This document shows, in pieces, positions 21,824 to 33,360 of a stretch of 64,000 nucleotides of DNA; position 1 is the stretch's first letter, and every line of letters begins with the position of its first letter. The notes beneath the pieces were generated by a model, which was not told where the DNA came from, did no database searches, and saw nothing but the letters and a program-made list of their open reading frames with translations. This DNA is from Rugalucina vietnamica (lineage: Eukaryota > Mollusca > Bivalvia > Lucinida > Lucinidae), in assembly GCA_964017185.1 (NCBI GenBank), contig OZ024876.1, forward strand, positions 18,054,226 through 18,118,225. The letters run 5' to 3'. The position numbers and the translations under genes were made by a program.

Positions 21824-21934
21824 CACATAGTGTAGCAGTAAAACAACAGACGCCCTAGTAAAATTTGGGTTTTTGCATCATGGTTGATACCAATGTGCAC
21901 TCAGTGGCATAACAACCAGCATAAATGAAAACAT

Positions 21935-22168
21935 ATGAGACGTGTCATGCAAAAACCAACAATGTGAGTTTTGGAACAGGTCCAACACAAAGCTGTTCAA
22001 GCATAGAAGATGGCTAGAAATGGACAATTTTGGGTGTATAAGGTAGAAGAATTGTTCTATCTGTGTGGGTTAAACGAATGTGCTGGTCAGCTTCGCAGTT
22101 ACTGCGTAGCTGATCTGCGCATTTGTTTTCACACATACATAATGTTTGTTTTTTCATGACGTAGCTCA
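21935..22168 (+). repeat. Family A MITE, copy A4
   Basis: TGAGACGTGTCATGCAAAAACC at left, central GGTCAGCTTCGCAGTTACTG with CGTAGCTGATCTGCGC, and GTAGCTCA at right. It begins ~110 bp after the IQGAP stop codon, so it may lie in the 3' untranslated region. Confidence 0.8.
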
Positions 22169-22200
22169 TATATAGTTTCCAACACAGACCAAACAATAGT

Positions 22201-22434
22201 TGAGCGGCCTCAAGAGAAAACCAACAGTCTGCATATGCGAAAAAAAACAAAACAGATCAGCTTCGCGGTAACCACGAAGCTGATCAGCACCTTTGTTTTC
22301 GCTACACGATAGCAAAATTCCTCTTTTCTAAAACCAAAATTTCAAGCCTCTAGCCATCTTCTGTGCTTGTACAGCCCTGTTTGTGTCAGACCTGTTCGGA
22401 AACCACATTGTTGGTTTTTTCACGAGGTGGCTCA
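22201..22434 (-). repeat. Family A MITE, copy A5 (reverse)
   Basis: TGAGCGGCCTCAAGAGAAAA at left, central CAGATCAGCTTCGCGGTAAC, then CTAGCCATCTTCTGTGCTTG and right end GAGGTGGCTCA. Orientation is opposite to A4. Confidence 0.8.
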
Positions 22435-22587
22435 GTGTTATAAAATTATGAGTCGGATAGGGTTCTGTTGAACTTTTTGTCAACATTCCAAAATATGAGC
22501 TGCAATGTGAAAAAACCTGTTAACAAACGAGAATACGAAGCCCCAAATCTGCTGCACAGTGGGCTGCGTCTACACTGCTGATCTGTA

Positions 22588-22968
22588 TGAGCCTGTGCGT
22601 GAGAAATACAACAATTTGGGTTCCGACTAGGTCCGACACAAACCAGGCTGTACAGTCACAGAAGATGGCTAGAGGCTTGAAATTTTGTATTTAAGTAGAA
22701 GAGAGATTGTACTTTTATTGTTTTTTTTCTTATGCATTGGCACATAAAATAATGAGCCTTCACATAAGAAAACCAACAATCTGGGTCTCTCACTAGGTCA
22801 GACAGAAACCAGGCTGTGCAGTCACTGAAGATGGCTAGAGACTGGAAATTTTGGATTTAAATATAAGAGAGAATATACTATCCATGTAGCTAAAACAAAG
22901 GCGCTGATCAGCTTCACTGTTACAGCGAAGCTGATCTGCGCCTTTGTTTTTGCCCAAGCATTTTTAGC
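22588..22968 (+). repeat. Two family A copies: truncated A6 and left part of A7 (interrupted by H5)
   Basis: A6 runs from TGAGCCTGTGCGTGAGAAAT at 22588 and lacks its centre (to ~22744). A7 starts TGAGCCTTCACATAAGAAAA at 22753, passes the palindrome and stops at TGCCCAAGCATTTT, where H5 begins. A7 resumes at 24461 (TGTTGGTTTTTTTATGCAGT, then GGCTCA). Confidence 0.8.
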
Positions 22969-24460
22969 TCACCTGAGCCGTTAGGCTCACAAGGTGAGCT
23001 TATAGGATGGCCATGACCCGCCGTCCGTCGTCCGTCCGTCCGTCCGTCCGTCCACAATTTCAAAGATCTTCTCCTCTGAAACCGCTTGGCCAATCAAAGC
23101 CAAATTTTATATGAAGCATCAATAGGAAGGGGGAACCAATGTGTATATAAGAAATCTAGGTCACATGACCAAGATGGCTGCCATGCCCTTATATCGTAAA
23201 AACCCTTCAAAAATCTTCTTCTCCAGAACCGGTGGACCGATTTCAACGAAACTTGGCTTGAAGCATTAATGGCTCAAGCACTACAATGTGTATATAAATC
23301 ATGATGCCCTGTGATGACCTTGACCTATTTTACGGCAAGGTCAGCATAGGTCGCCAATGCATTTAAAATGGGGAAAACTTTTAAAATGTGATTTTAAGTG
23401 AAAGTCTTGCAGGAAATGGGCAGTAGGACTGAATATTAATGATTCTGAAAAAAAAATTGGACCCCAGGAGCTCATGTGCCCCCACCCCGGGGCAATATAC
23501 ATGTATATCTCCATAATATTCAAATGTCTTCTCCTCTGAAACCACTTGGCCAATCAAAGCCAAATTTTATGTGAAGCATCAATAGGAAGGGTTAACAAAT
23601 ATGTATATAAAAAATCCAGGTCACATGACCAAGATGGCCGCCATGCCCATATATGGTAAAAACCCTTCAAAAATTTTCTTCTCCAGAACCAGTGGTTCCA
23701 TTTCAACAAAACTTGGCATGAAGCATTGATGGCTCAAGCACTACAATGTATATATAAATCATGACCCTGTGATGACCTTGACCTATTTTACAGCAAGGTC
23801 AACATAGGTCGCTAATGCATTTGAATGGGGAAAACTTTTAAAATGTAATTTAAAGTGAAAGTCTTGCAGGAAATGGGCAGTAGGACTGAATATTAATGAT
23901 TCTGAAAAACATTGGACCCCAGGGGCTCATGTGCCCCCACCCCGCAGCAATATACATGTATATTTCCATAATATTCAAACATCTTCACCTCTGAAACCGC
24001 TTGGCCAAACAAAGCCAAATTGTATGTGAAGCATCTATAGAATTGGGGAATCAATGTGTATATAAATAATCTAGGCCATATATGGTAAAAACCCATCAAA
24101 AATCTTCTTCTCTGAAACCAATAGACTGATTTCAAGGAAACTTGGCGTGAAGCATCGATGGCTAAAGTACTCCAATGTGTATATAAATCATGACCCTGTG
24201 ATGACCTTGACCAAGTTATGGCAAGGTCAACTTGGGCTGCCTATGCATTTGAATTGGGAAAACTGTTAAAATGTCAATTGAAGGGAAAAGCCAGCAGGAA
24301 ACTGGCAAATGGACAGAATATTGAAGATTCTGAAAAAAGAAAATGGCCCAAGGGCTTCATCTGCCCCTGCACTGGAGTTAAATACCATAATATTCAAACA
24401 TGTTTATTGGTATATGCAGCAGATCTCAGGTGAGCGTTTACAGGACCATTGGTCCTCTGG
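22966..24460 (+). mobile_element. Helentron-like element H5 (second core subfamily), inserted in family A
   Basis: 5' hairpin AGCTCACCTGAGCCGTTAGG, then a (CCGT)n stretch. About three ~460-bp units follow, of the H4 type (CACCCCGGGGCAATATACAT). The 3' end is AGGTGAGCGTTTACAGGACC, then ATTGGTCCTCTGG. The split family A copy shows the same insertion point as H2. Confidence 0.85.
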
Positions 24461-24494
24461 TGTTGGTTTTTTTATGCAGTGGCTCATGTAATAA

Positions 24495-25140
24495 TGAGCC
24501 TTCACATGAGAAAACCAACAATCTGGGTCTCTGACCAGTTCCCACAGAAACCAGCGGCCTATACAGTCACACAAGATATTTAGAAGCTTGAAATTTCAAA
24601 TTTAAGAAAAAAAAAGGCATTGTACTATCTGTATATTAGCAGAAACAAAGACACTGATCAGCTGTGAAGTTACTGCACAGCTGTCCTGTGCCTTTGTTTT
24701 CTCATACAAAGATTGTTGGTTTGGTGGCTGTACATATTTAGACCTGGTTGGTTGGAAACCTGAACTTAGGTTTTCTCATGATGCAGCTCATATGTGTTTC
24801 CAAAGGATTTTAACCTCATTCATATTTTCTTCAAGTTTATACATTGAGAGTTACTAATTAAAGGGACCAAATAATAGTATGGGACCAATGTGTATGTAAA
24901 GTGATAAGAATTGGGGCCAAAATGAGCAGAGATTTGAGAAACCTGTTTTGAGGATTTCCAACCAGGTTTGACAAAACCAGCCTGTTCAGTCTCAGAAGAA
25001 GGCTAGAAGCTTGAAATTTTGAATCTAAGAAGAAGAGAAATTGTACTGTCCCAGAAGTGAAAACAGGCGCTGATCAGCTGTGCAGTTACTTTGCTGCATC
25101 TTTGTTTTTGCATAGACAAAAATCTGGTTTCTTGGCTCAA
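24495..25140 (+). repeat. Family A MITEs A8 and A9 with an A fragment between
   Basis: A8 starts TGAGCCTTCACATGAGAAAA (24495) and reaches TTGGTTTGGTGGCTG (24730). An A right-end fragment (GGTTTTCTCATGATGCAGCT) ends near 24789. A9 (TGAGCAGAGATTTGAGAAAC, 24922) ends at TGGTTTCTTGGCTCA (25139). All three are diverged. Confidence 0.7.
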
Positions 25141-25165
25141 ATGTGTTCCAATGTAGTTGAATATA

Positions 25166-25851
25166 TACTGAACAAAAAAAGAAACGCAACAATTATATTC
25201 CACTGAATTTTGAGAAAACTAGGATACAATCAGAAATCATTGCATTTTCTACTTACGCATGAGATGTCAGGCTTCCGAATGCAAGAAACCGATTTTAATT
25301 TTGATGAGTATTTACGGAGTTATTCGATGCCGACTGTAAGCATGCCGAAAGTAGAAAACCATACAGTGCGCATGCGCAAGCATTAAAATAATGGTACGAT
25401 TTAAATCCGCTATAAACCCCCATTCAAAATCACAACGTACCACTCGGCAGATAACTCACATGTTAAAGAAATAAAACAAACAAAATTGAAATTATCCCCC
25501 TTTCAATTAAACATATAGGGATTTTGATGGTTTTAATTACGTGCTTGTGTGTCGTGGAACTTTACTTCTTTTTCATGAATTTTAATTAGGGAGCAGCTGA
25601 CATTGTTTTTTGATGATTTGGAGGTTCAAAAGTATGCGCATGCGCAGAGCAAATTTTTCCCGATTTGCATTAAGAAGACAAAAAATTCTCATTCATTTTT
25701 TATCGAAATGAAAATCAGTTTTTTGCATGGTATACCCTAATATCCCATAAATGGGAATCATACAGCTAAAGACCTGAAATTATCAACGTTTTACCTTTAA
25801 ACTCAAAAATTTTTGGTGGCCCATTGTTGCGTTTCTTTTTTTGTTCAGTAT
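25166..25851. mobile_element. Mariner-like MITE (ACTGAACAAAAAAAGAAACG ends)
   Basis: The 29-bp terminal sequence TATACTGAACAAAAAAAGAA, continuing ACGCAACAAT, is found in exact inverted copy at the right end, with TA at both borders. The ~690-bp interior lacks a transposase frame. Similar ends and TA duplication are known from Tc1/mariner-type MITEs. Confidence 0.8.
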
Positions 25852-25865
25852 AGATTGTGTGACAG

Positions 25866-26092
25866 TCAAAACTTTGCTTCATGAGAAAACCAACAATGGT
25901 TTCCCAACTGGTCTGACATAAACCAGGCTGTACAGTCACAGAAGATGGCTAGAGGCTGGAAATTTTGGATTTAGAGAGTAGAGGAATTGTACTATCCCTG
26001 TAGTGAAAACAAAGGCGCTGATCAGCTTCACAGTAACCGCGAAGCTGATCTACGCCTTTGTTTACACATATGCAGAATGTTGGTTTTCTCAT
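25866..26092 (+). repeat. Family A MITE, copy A10 (outer ends lost)
   Basis: CATGAGAAAACCAACAATGG...AGGCGCTGATCAGCTTCACA...TTGGTTTTCTCAT. The TGAGCC/GGCTCA tips are missing or mutated. Confidence 0.75.
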
Positions 26093-26387
26093 ATTTTTCC
26101 CCTCACGTACTACCATTTAGCATTGCTTTGTGTTTATATACTGTTTGTTAGTATGGAATCATGTTGTAATGTACGTGTAACTTTGCAAGCCTATACTGTT
26201 AAACAGCAATAATTTATATAATTATGAACCTATTTTCAGCATTTGATAGTGAAAAACATCTTTTTTAGATGTGAAGCTGTGCTTTTGCTTTTATTTTGTA
26301 TAATGTTGTTAGATTTCTTGTTAATGATTGAATAAAGTGCTGTTGTATATTATTACTGCATTTTTATAAAACTAAATTAATGAAATT

Positions 26388-26623
26388 TGAGCCGCCGCGT
26401 GGGAAAACCAAGAATGTGGTGTTTGAACAGGTGTGACACAAACCAACCTGTGCAGCTACAGACGATGTCCAGAAGCTTGAAATTTCAAATTTAGGAAGAT
26501 GAGGAATTGTACTTTCCGAGTAGCGAAAACAAAGGCGCTGATGAGCTTCGCAGTTACTGCGAAGCTGATCTGCGCCTTTCTTTTCGCATAGGCAAAAATC
26601 TGGTTTTCTCATGATGCGGCTCA
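26388..26623 (+). repeat. Family A MITE A11 flanked by a 27-bp direct repeat
   Basis: TGAGCCGCCGCGTGGGAAAA...ATGATGCGGCTCA is a full copy. The 27 bases before it (26361-26387, TTTTTATAAAACTAAATTAA then TGAAATT) are repeated right after it (26624-26650), with one difference (TGACATT). Confidence 0.9.
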
Positions 26624-26840
26624 TTTTTATAAAACTAAATTAATGACATTTCATTGAAGATTGTGGATGGTGTCCATAGTGATAGAATTAGAGCATTCTT
26701 TAATCTACCAAAAGTGATTGGATTTTCTTAGATGGTGGCCTATTAAGGCCATGAGGTTTAATATTGGTTGCCTATTAAGGCCATGAGGTTTAATATCAAA
26801 CTTTTTTCTTTCTTTTTTTTTTTTTTTTTTTTAAATTCAG

Positions 26841-27025
26841 GTTTACGTCCCTTTCAAGATTATTTCAGCTCATATGAGACGGACCAATCAGTAGGTGGGC
26901 GAAAACGGGAGAACCCTTGCACCCTTGCCCTGGCACATCTGCAAGCAGAACTTGGCTTGTCTCACATGTGGCAAGTGCGGGGCTCGAACCCACACCAGAC
27001 ACAGCGGTGAGATGATTGAGTAATT
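26841..27025 (-). repeat. tRNA-derived SINE
   Basis: In the minus sense, CTCACCGCTGTGTCTGGTG and GGGTTCGAGCCCC look like the T-arm (B box) region of a tRNA-derived head. A body follows, ending GATTATTTCAGCTCATATGA in plus sense. A related copy is at 33148-33350. A poly-T run (26815-26832) lies at the far side. Confidence 0.6.
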
Positions 27026-27044
27026 AAGAAACAGCGCATTTAAC

Positions 27045-27546
27045 AAGGCCGCTAAACTTTTTTCATGCTCAACTCAGCTCAGTCTAAAATTTATCCTGCA
27101 ACTTAATGTTAATATGCCAACAATTTATTACCAGAATAAGTTACTTGCTTTGTTGATTTATACATGAAATATCCATTTAATTTGGCTATTTTAGTATTTA
27201 TGAGCAGTTTAAACATTATGCTCACATCATGAAAACATGTCCGTGTAATGTATACCCCCTTGAACCCCACTTTTATATAGTAAAACTGGGGTATGCAGGG
27301 GTATACCTATTTTTCTTATTTTTGCTCTAAAACATAGATTGTGGGTACTCGTTAGAACCGCCTCAGCGAGGCGGTTCTAACGTGTACCCACAATCTATGT
27401 TTTGAGCAAAATTAAGGAAAATATCAAACATTTTCCTCTGGAAATTATCGATTTTTGACCTGAAAAAAATTACTGTATATCATATGGGCATGTTTTCGTA
27501 ATGAACTGAGTTGACCATGAAAAATGTTTTATAACCTGGTGACCAG
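27045..27546 (+). repeat. Family X MITE X1, interrupted by family B copy B4 (27231-27505)
   Basis: The left part (ACTTTTTTCATGCTCAACTC...TTTATCCTGC...GAGCAGTTTAAACATTATGC) and the right end (CATGAAAAATGTTTTATAACCT) match X2 at 53866-54106. Between them sits a complete family B MITE (CATGAAAACATGTCCGTGTA...GCATGTTTTCGTAATG) with an intact palindrome. Confidence 0.75.
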
Positions 27547-27559
27547 GCTGATCCGTTTA

Positions 27560-28226
27560 GTTAGCTAGTCAAAATGAACAGGGCAATAACCTTTGTTAAA
27601 CCATAAGTTTGATCTGAGTGACTCTGTGGAAAGAGTTAAGGAGCACATACATTTCTTGTATCTTTTATTAAACTTTTTAGTCTGAATATTTTTGTCATTT
27701 TACTTTTGATATTTCTACAATTAGAATCTGATGTATAGGAGTGCTAATATTGTGTATATGATTGATGTACATTTATTTGTTCATATAAATGGAATCTAAA
27801 ATGTGTTCATTATCAACATAACTGATGTGGGTATTCCAGCCATGTCAGAATACCTGTCTTTGTGTGTTTCGACCAGACTTGTACAGCCGCAGAGCTTGAA
27901 GGATCTTACTATGTAGAGGCAGTAAAGCTCTAATTAGCTGCCTACTATGCAGATAATAAACTTTTTATTCAAAGCTCCTATATTGTTGAAATCTCATTCA
28001 GGATATTTCTTGCTTTATTACCATTTTTCTCTTAGAGCCTTACGTTACTATATTGGTGCACTATTTGTTTTACACATTTTGTGTACTTGTATCTGCAATA
28101 ACTAGTGAAAATGAAATACAGAAATTTGCGGTCTGTTAACAGCCAGATTGATTGTAAAATTATAAACTACTTTTTTTTTCTTATAGTGGGGCATTGATTG
28201 ATATTTTTTGTAAATGTTAAATAAAA
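27560..28226. other. Unassigned AT-rich sequence
   Basis: No coding frame is supported. A short stretch near 27868-27900 (TTTCGACCAGACTTGTACAG) is a family A remnant. AATAAA-type signals occur near 27955 and 28222, but nothing links them to a transcript. Confidence 0.4.
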
Positions 28227-28228
28227 GC

Positions 28229-29000
28229 ACCATACATGTGCTATTCCCCGATATCGGCGTATTCCCCCGACATCAAGGGCCCTTATATGCCCCTTACCCG
28301 ACGGTCCCCCGATATGCCCTGTCTCCCGATATGACAAAAAGTCCATTTATGTACTTTATTTTACACCTTTTTTTATCCAAGTGTCCATTTCTTTATGTAA
28401 AGTGTAGTATAAATACGGTACCCAATACAGCAGTGTGTATTCAATATTGACTCGATAATTTGTGTCACTGATACCTGGAGGCTATTTATAGAGTTGTTAA
28501 TCAGCCTGTGTTGGAGTGTCAAATAACTGATGCTTTTACAACAAGGATTATTTAAAATTAACTGATTAATCAAGCCTGGTGTCAGCTATTTAATTGATCA
28601 CCAAAATAAACAATGTGCCTTCAAGTGACAAGCGCTGTAAAAATAGATACAAATAGAAAGATTTCATTCAATTATGGAATGACCAAAATCTACGGAGCGC
28701 ATCACAGTGAGTCCAAAGAAAATCCCATTGTAATGCTGACATTGGATTTAAGCACTTCATATTCAAAATAGTTTGGATGTAATTGTTGCTTTGTTAAAAT
28801 TAAATGGTAAGAATTTACAACCTATCTAATGATATCTTTTTTTTCTACTTCAAAAACATCCCCCGAAACCACTGAGCTCTTGAATGTTATTGGTGATGAC
28901 CATGAGAAAAGAAACCTCCCGATATGACAGGCAAATTTACGATATCAAACTGAAAATCTCCCGACCCCGGAGAAGGAAAATATCACATGTATGAAAAGCA
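28229..29000. mobile_element. Probable TIR element (ATACATGTG ends)
   Basis: Left CATACATGTGCTATTCCCCG and right (reverse complement) ATACATGTGATATTTTCC are inverted, with TCCCGATAT words repeated near both ends. AAAGCAC occurs just outside both sides, suggesting a 7-8-bp target duplication as in hAT elements. The borders are imperfect and the call is tentative. Confidence 0.45.
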
Positions 29001-29018
29001 CTGCAGGCATGCATGATA

Positions 29019-29327
29019 CCCCGCCACGCAAATTTAATTTAGCAAAAATGTTTGTCAATAAATACTCAAGATAGAGCCCGTAAACGAAATTTTAACGTAA
29101 ATCAAGGGCCATTACTCTGTACTTATTTGACGAAATTTACCCATCTTCAATCCCAAACCACTCCTTTCTGATATGAACTCCTGTACAAAGTTTGAAGAAA
29201 ATCAGTCAATAAATGCTCAAGATAGAGCCCAGAAACGAAACACGGACGGACGGATGGACACTCGAACGCAAATTTTTTTGGAGGGTATAACATAATACCC
29301 CGCACTTTTTTAAGTGGCGGGGTATAA
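29019..29327. mobile_element. Short element with ATACCCCGCC ends and 3' hairpin
   Basis: The 5' end ATACCCCGCCACG is complementary to the 3' end GTGGCGGGGTAT. Just inside the 3' end, ATACCCCGCACTT pairs with AAGTGGCGGGGTAT as a hairpin. The interior has two diverged repeats (TCAATAAATGCTCAAGATAG, then AGCCC) and a GGACGGACGGATGG stretch. The layout is the same as that of the larger element at 57507-60349. Confidence 0.65.
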
Positions 29328-30568
29328 AAAGCTGATAACAGAATCTCGTCATGTTTTGCTAAGCCTAACTTGTAATATGATTATGAAACAGAGAACTTTT
29401 GAACATTTCAATTTTTTTTCTTAACATTTTTTTTCTCTAGAAAAAAAAAATGAAATAAAAAAAGGAGACATCAATTCCTGTATTTCATTATCTCTGGCAG
29501 TAAGAATAGATTTCTTACGATGTTAATAAAGCTTTTATTAATAATTCTTGTGTTGTTTTGTCAGTTCTGACCTTCTGGGAGCATGAGGGCACATTGTCAT
29601 GGGCTGTAAAGTGGTTTTCAGTACAATGTAACAAAGATTTAGCATCTATAGAGATGAAACTCCATTTTATTGAAGGATTTAGAGGTCCTGGGTTCAAACA
29701 TTTCCTGGAACAAGACATTAACTTCTACTGTATATTTATAATGTTATGGTACACTATGTTACAGGTTTTTGGCTTTTTGCAAACCAGTCTTAACACTTCA
29801 ATTCACATTTGATACAGATGTGAGCAAAACAGCCATTGGTCAAATTTTAGATAAACATAAATAAAAACAGCCAGATTACATGTCTTAATTTATAGACGTA
29901 TTCATAGAAGCAATGCTTACATTTATGGAAGCTTGGTCATACTTATTTAAATGGACCAATGTTTCTTTTATCAAAGCTTTTAAAGTCATTGTTTAGTCTT
30001 TTGTTATTGAACAATTACAAGTTTGACCTTAGGTTGAGTATGATGGCACCACCCATGATTTGGAGACGCAGAAAACAGGTCACATGCACATGCAAGGTTT
30101 GACACGGATCATGCCATGTACTTTATCATTCTGACACTCATTAGGCTATCTAAATTACAGAAAATGCAAAAATTAAAAAACAAATTACATGCATCTTGGG
30201 TACAAGACTGATTTTAAGAAATGACAGCCATCTTGGATGTCATCTTGAATACTGAAGTTTGCAGGGTTTGCCAAGGTGGCAAACACTGGATTTTAAACTT
30301 TGAAACTACAGACCAAGACAAACATTTAGGGTCATTGTACACTTCCCTGGTTTAAGTAGTAAAACACAACATAATTCTGCAGCATATAATCATGTCTAAT
30401 CTTTAAAAATATGCATTCTATTATAATTCTAAACATCATTTATCCTGCAACAAACTTTATTACCCTGATTGGAAAAGAAAAACCAATTGGAAGTTGAAAC
30501 CTAGATAATGAAACAAGTACATTATCCCATGGTCACATGATGTCATGGTCAACTACAGATAAACAGAG
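29328..30568. other. No gene supported
   Basis: AT-rich, with poly-T/poly-A runs near 29410-29460. A frame at 29558-29812 follows a TTTTGTCAG-like acceptor but has no recognised homology, and it contains a tRNA-like GGTCCTGGGTTCAAACATTT. I see no other structure. Confidence 0.4.
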
Positions 30569-30572
30569 TTAA

Positions 30573-31516
30573 GGATGTTCGCTGCCAATGAAAAAGTATT
30601 CAAACTTTTTTTCTAACCACTCTTTTTTGATTCCAAAATACAACACAAGACATTTAAAAACAAAATAAATATAGGGTAGTGTGCATTTATTCAAGCTACA
30701 GGCCTCTGAATGAGACCTCTGAGCACCATGTTTTAAATTTAGTAAAATTAATTTAATTTTCAATTCTTTGAAACATATCTGTCTTGAACAAACATACACC
30801 TAAAATGCTTTCAAAAGTCCTAATATTTACGTAACGCAGACTATTTTGGACCAAAAGCATAGACAAATTTGCAACTTGAAGTGAATGACAAATTTTTACG
30901 ATTCTTTTTTCAACCCTACCCCCATACTTGAAAAGTTGGAAAAACTCAATATTTCAAAATGTGCCAAACCCATATTTGTTGATTCAAACTTTTTCTTGTA
31001 TTTTCACACAACATAGAACTTGGTAATATTGTTCGAATAAAAGCAAGAAATATATAGGGTAGTGTGCATATAAGAGAGAACCAATAACTTGAAAATCGCC
31101 ATTTTCAGCCTTTTTTCGCCTGTTTTGTTTCTTAAAGCCCATTTTATAAAATCACCTAAAATTTTAAAACCAGCACACCAAAGACACAAAAACTGACTTA
31201 GAAGACCATGTACACATATACTGCAGCTAAAATAAACATCGAACGAGTGCAGTTAATTTGAAGATGTGTAATATTCAAGTTTAATCTACCCCACCCCCTA
31301 AATTTTACTGACAACTAAAATTTTCTGAAAATTTGCAGAAAATGGGGTGAAAAAATGAAGTTTCTTAGATTGACAATTTTCATGGCTCATTCAATGCATA
31401 TCATCAATATGTATCCACATATAAAATATTAGGAAAATATCTGCAACCATTTACGAGATATTCATCAAAAGAAAAACCGGAAGTTCCGAAATGTCAAATG
31501 TTAGCAGCGAACATCC
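30573..31516. mobile_element. TIR element with TTAA target duplication
   Basis: The left end AGGATGTTCGCTGC and the right end GCAGCGAACATCCT are inverted, each next to TTAA (30569-30572 and 31517-31520). TTAA duplications are typical of piggyBac and Kolobok groups. The word ATATAGGGTAGTGTGCAT occurs twice inside (near 30670 and 31051). No transposase. Confidence 0.8.
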
Positions 31517-31520
31517 TTAA

Positions 31521-31929
31521 TGTAATTCATCTACTGCCATCAACGCTACATGTAAATTATAGACGTTAAATGCTTCACGCCTTCATCTAGGTACAATGGT
31601 CAAAAAGATCTATGTGAATAAATGGGATATTTATGGCACTAATTATAAAGAAATAGAAATTTTGCAAGAGTTCATAATTGTACATGTAAAACTTGATACA
31701 TGTGTTTTAATCAGATCTGTCTCATAGCAGCTTACTCTGATCAGTCTGTCATTCCTCGGATACAAAATAACCCCGGGATTTATTGGATCCGAGGTCATTC
31801 GTAGAACAGATTCATATATATATACACAGATTTCAGACTGATTCTCAGAAATAACTGTTTTATGTCCACTTCTGAAATCTTGTCTACTGATCAAACAACA
31901 CACAAACAGCGGCATTAATTCATTCTTGA
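31521..31929. other. 3' flank of small membrane protein gene 1
   Basis: Probably includes the 3' untranslated region of the gene that ends at 31930 (minus strand). A short inverted repeat (CCTCGGAT...ATCCGAGG, 31754-31794) is the only structure seen. Confidence 0.4.
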
Positions 31930-32430
31930 TCATTTCTTCTCCTGCATGCCATTGTAAATTGCTGCCAGTATGATACCAGACGACATTCCCACCACACCTC
32001 CAAACATGGCGCTAGTTCCCGCGCTGAAAGTCGCCAACCCGGCACCGGCAACGCCACCAACAAAGGAAGCCTGGTCCACACGAACTTGACCTAGATTCCT
32101 TCTAAGCCTGTAGCAACGATCTATGACCTCTTCCTCCGTTTTGATTGACCTCAATCTACCGTACGTCATCAAAGGGCCTGTGATCAGTCCAAGAATCATG
32201 CCGTTTCGGCCGTATCGTCCCATCCGATTTTTTATTTCTGGCCAGTTCCGATTCTGTTTTTTCACCATAGCAGAAATTGGCGCGATAAAGAGAGAACCAA
32301 GTAATCCGAATGCCTGGACATCCTTAATTGTCACGTGCGTTATCAACTCAAACTTGGGATATGGAATGTTCTCCATCTCTTCGTCGCTAAGCGACACACC
32401 AAGCATGTTCTTTAACCAAGGGACACTCAT
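31930..32430 (-). CDS. Small glycine-rich membrane protein, paralog 1
   Basis: A 166-residue protein with the chosen start MSVPWLKNMLGVSLSDEEME; the minus-strand sequence just upstream has an acceptor CCTTTCTTGCAG. Hydrophobic stretches near residues 45-63 (FGLLGSLFIAPISAM), 80-95 (MILGLITGPLMTY) and 125-160 (glycine-zipper-like VGGVAGAGLATF...GGVVGMSSGIILAAI) suggest three to four membrane segments. The conserved middle motif is IDRCYRLRRN--QVRVDQ. I do not know a function. It may belong to a metazoan DUF (possibly DUF1757, from memory), and the R..D/glycine pattern loosely recalls TIM17-like proteins. Two paralogs follow at 35008-35502 and 36547-37059. A donor-like CTGCAAG|GTAAGA near 33707 (minus) could end its 5' untranslated exon. 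Confidence 0.88.
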   Translation of the reverse strand: MSVPWLKNMLGVSLSDEEMENIPYPKFELITHVTIKDVQAFGLLGSLFIAPISAMVKKQNRNWPEIKNRMGRYGRNGMILGLITGPLMTYGRLRSIKTEEEVIDRCYRLRRNLGQVRVDQASFVGGVAGAGLATFSAGTSAMFGGVVGMSSGIILAAIYNGMQEKK

Positions 32431-32732
32431 TCTGTTTGCATGGATATCTGCAAGAAAGGTCATACGAACTGAAACAATATAGACATACTACTTTGATATT
32501 GATGTCAAGTTGTCAACAGAACAAAAGTTGCGTGCATTATATGCCTTAGGACTGAGACTTGCTTGAAAAACATGCAGCATGCGGTCACAAGTTGATACTT
32601 TAATGTCCCTACACGATGAGGCTGTGCAAATCATTTATAGGGATGTGCCTTACAGGCGTTCACGTGTGCCATTCCGATTACGCATACAGCAACAACACGG
32701 AAACAATGGCTTACAGTAGTAGCATGTAACTT

Positions 32733-33062
32733 AGTAATAATAATAATCTCTATATTTTAGGAGAATAACGTACTAGGTACAAATGCCAGTTTCCATACGG
32801 TCCTCCAGTGAATACAGACATTGATTATTATCGGACTGGCAGTCCTTTTCATACTTTTTCGCTAGACATGCGATGTTTTTGTGGGAGACCTTATAGGCCT
32901 AATGCTGAGCGCCAAGCAAGGGAATCACGGTACCATTTTAAACGCCGGTCTTTGGAATGACAGGGCCCAGGATCGAACCCACGACCTCCCGCTCCCGAAG
33001 CGGACGCCGCTTAATAATGAGTGACGGCGACCACAGGAGACCGGCGCTAGATGGTGCATTTT
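32733..33062 (-). repeat. tRNA-derived SINE (Pro-like head), reverse copy
   Basis: In the minus sense, GCGTCCGCTTCGGGAGCGGG and AGGTCGTGGGTTCGATCCTG form a tRNA-like head. A body follows (TTTAAAATGGTACCGTG..., TGCTTGGCGCTCAGCATTAG) and an (ATT)n tail at 32737-32752. It is the same family as 44183-44525 and lies in the putative 5' intron of paralog 1. Confidence 0.8.
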
Positions 33063-33147
33063 TCCAAAGTCAATACCTGGGCTTAGAACCTCGATGCCCA
33101 TCATGTTAACATTTTCAGGATTAACCTGAACGGACTTCGCAAGCTAA

Positions 33148-33350
33148 TATTTCGTCCCTTTCAAAATTATTTCAGCTAATTTGAGACAGATCAATATGGA
33201 CATAGGTGCGAAACCATGCATTGTCCCGAGAAAAAAAATGTACACAACCAACAAAAGTTATGGCACAACCGCAAGCAAAACTTGGCTCGACTCGCGATCC
33301 CCGTCTGGGGCTCGAACTCGCACGCCGTACCAGACACAGCCGTGAGATGA
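33148..33350 (-). repeat. tRNA-derived SINE, second copy of the 26841 family
   Basis: CGTCCCTTTCAAAATTATTT...CAAGCAAAACTTGGCTCG...GGGGCTCGAACTCGCACGCC...CAGACACAGCCGTGAGATGA parallels 26841-27025 over most of its length. Confidence 0.6.
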
Positions 33351-33360
33351 TGGTGTTAAT

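Noticed and set aside
26325-26345. AATAAA as the IQGAP polyadenylation signal
   Set aside because: It is 4.5 kb after the stop codon with several MITEs between, and nothing in the sequence links it to the transcript.
29558-29812. Candidate exon after TTTTGTCAG
   Set aside because: No homology, no supported donor, and a tRNA-like stretch inside; too weak to call.
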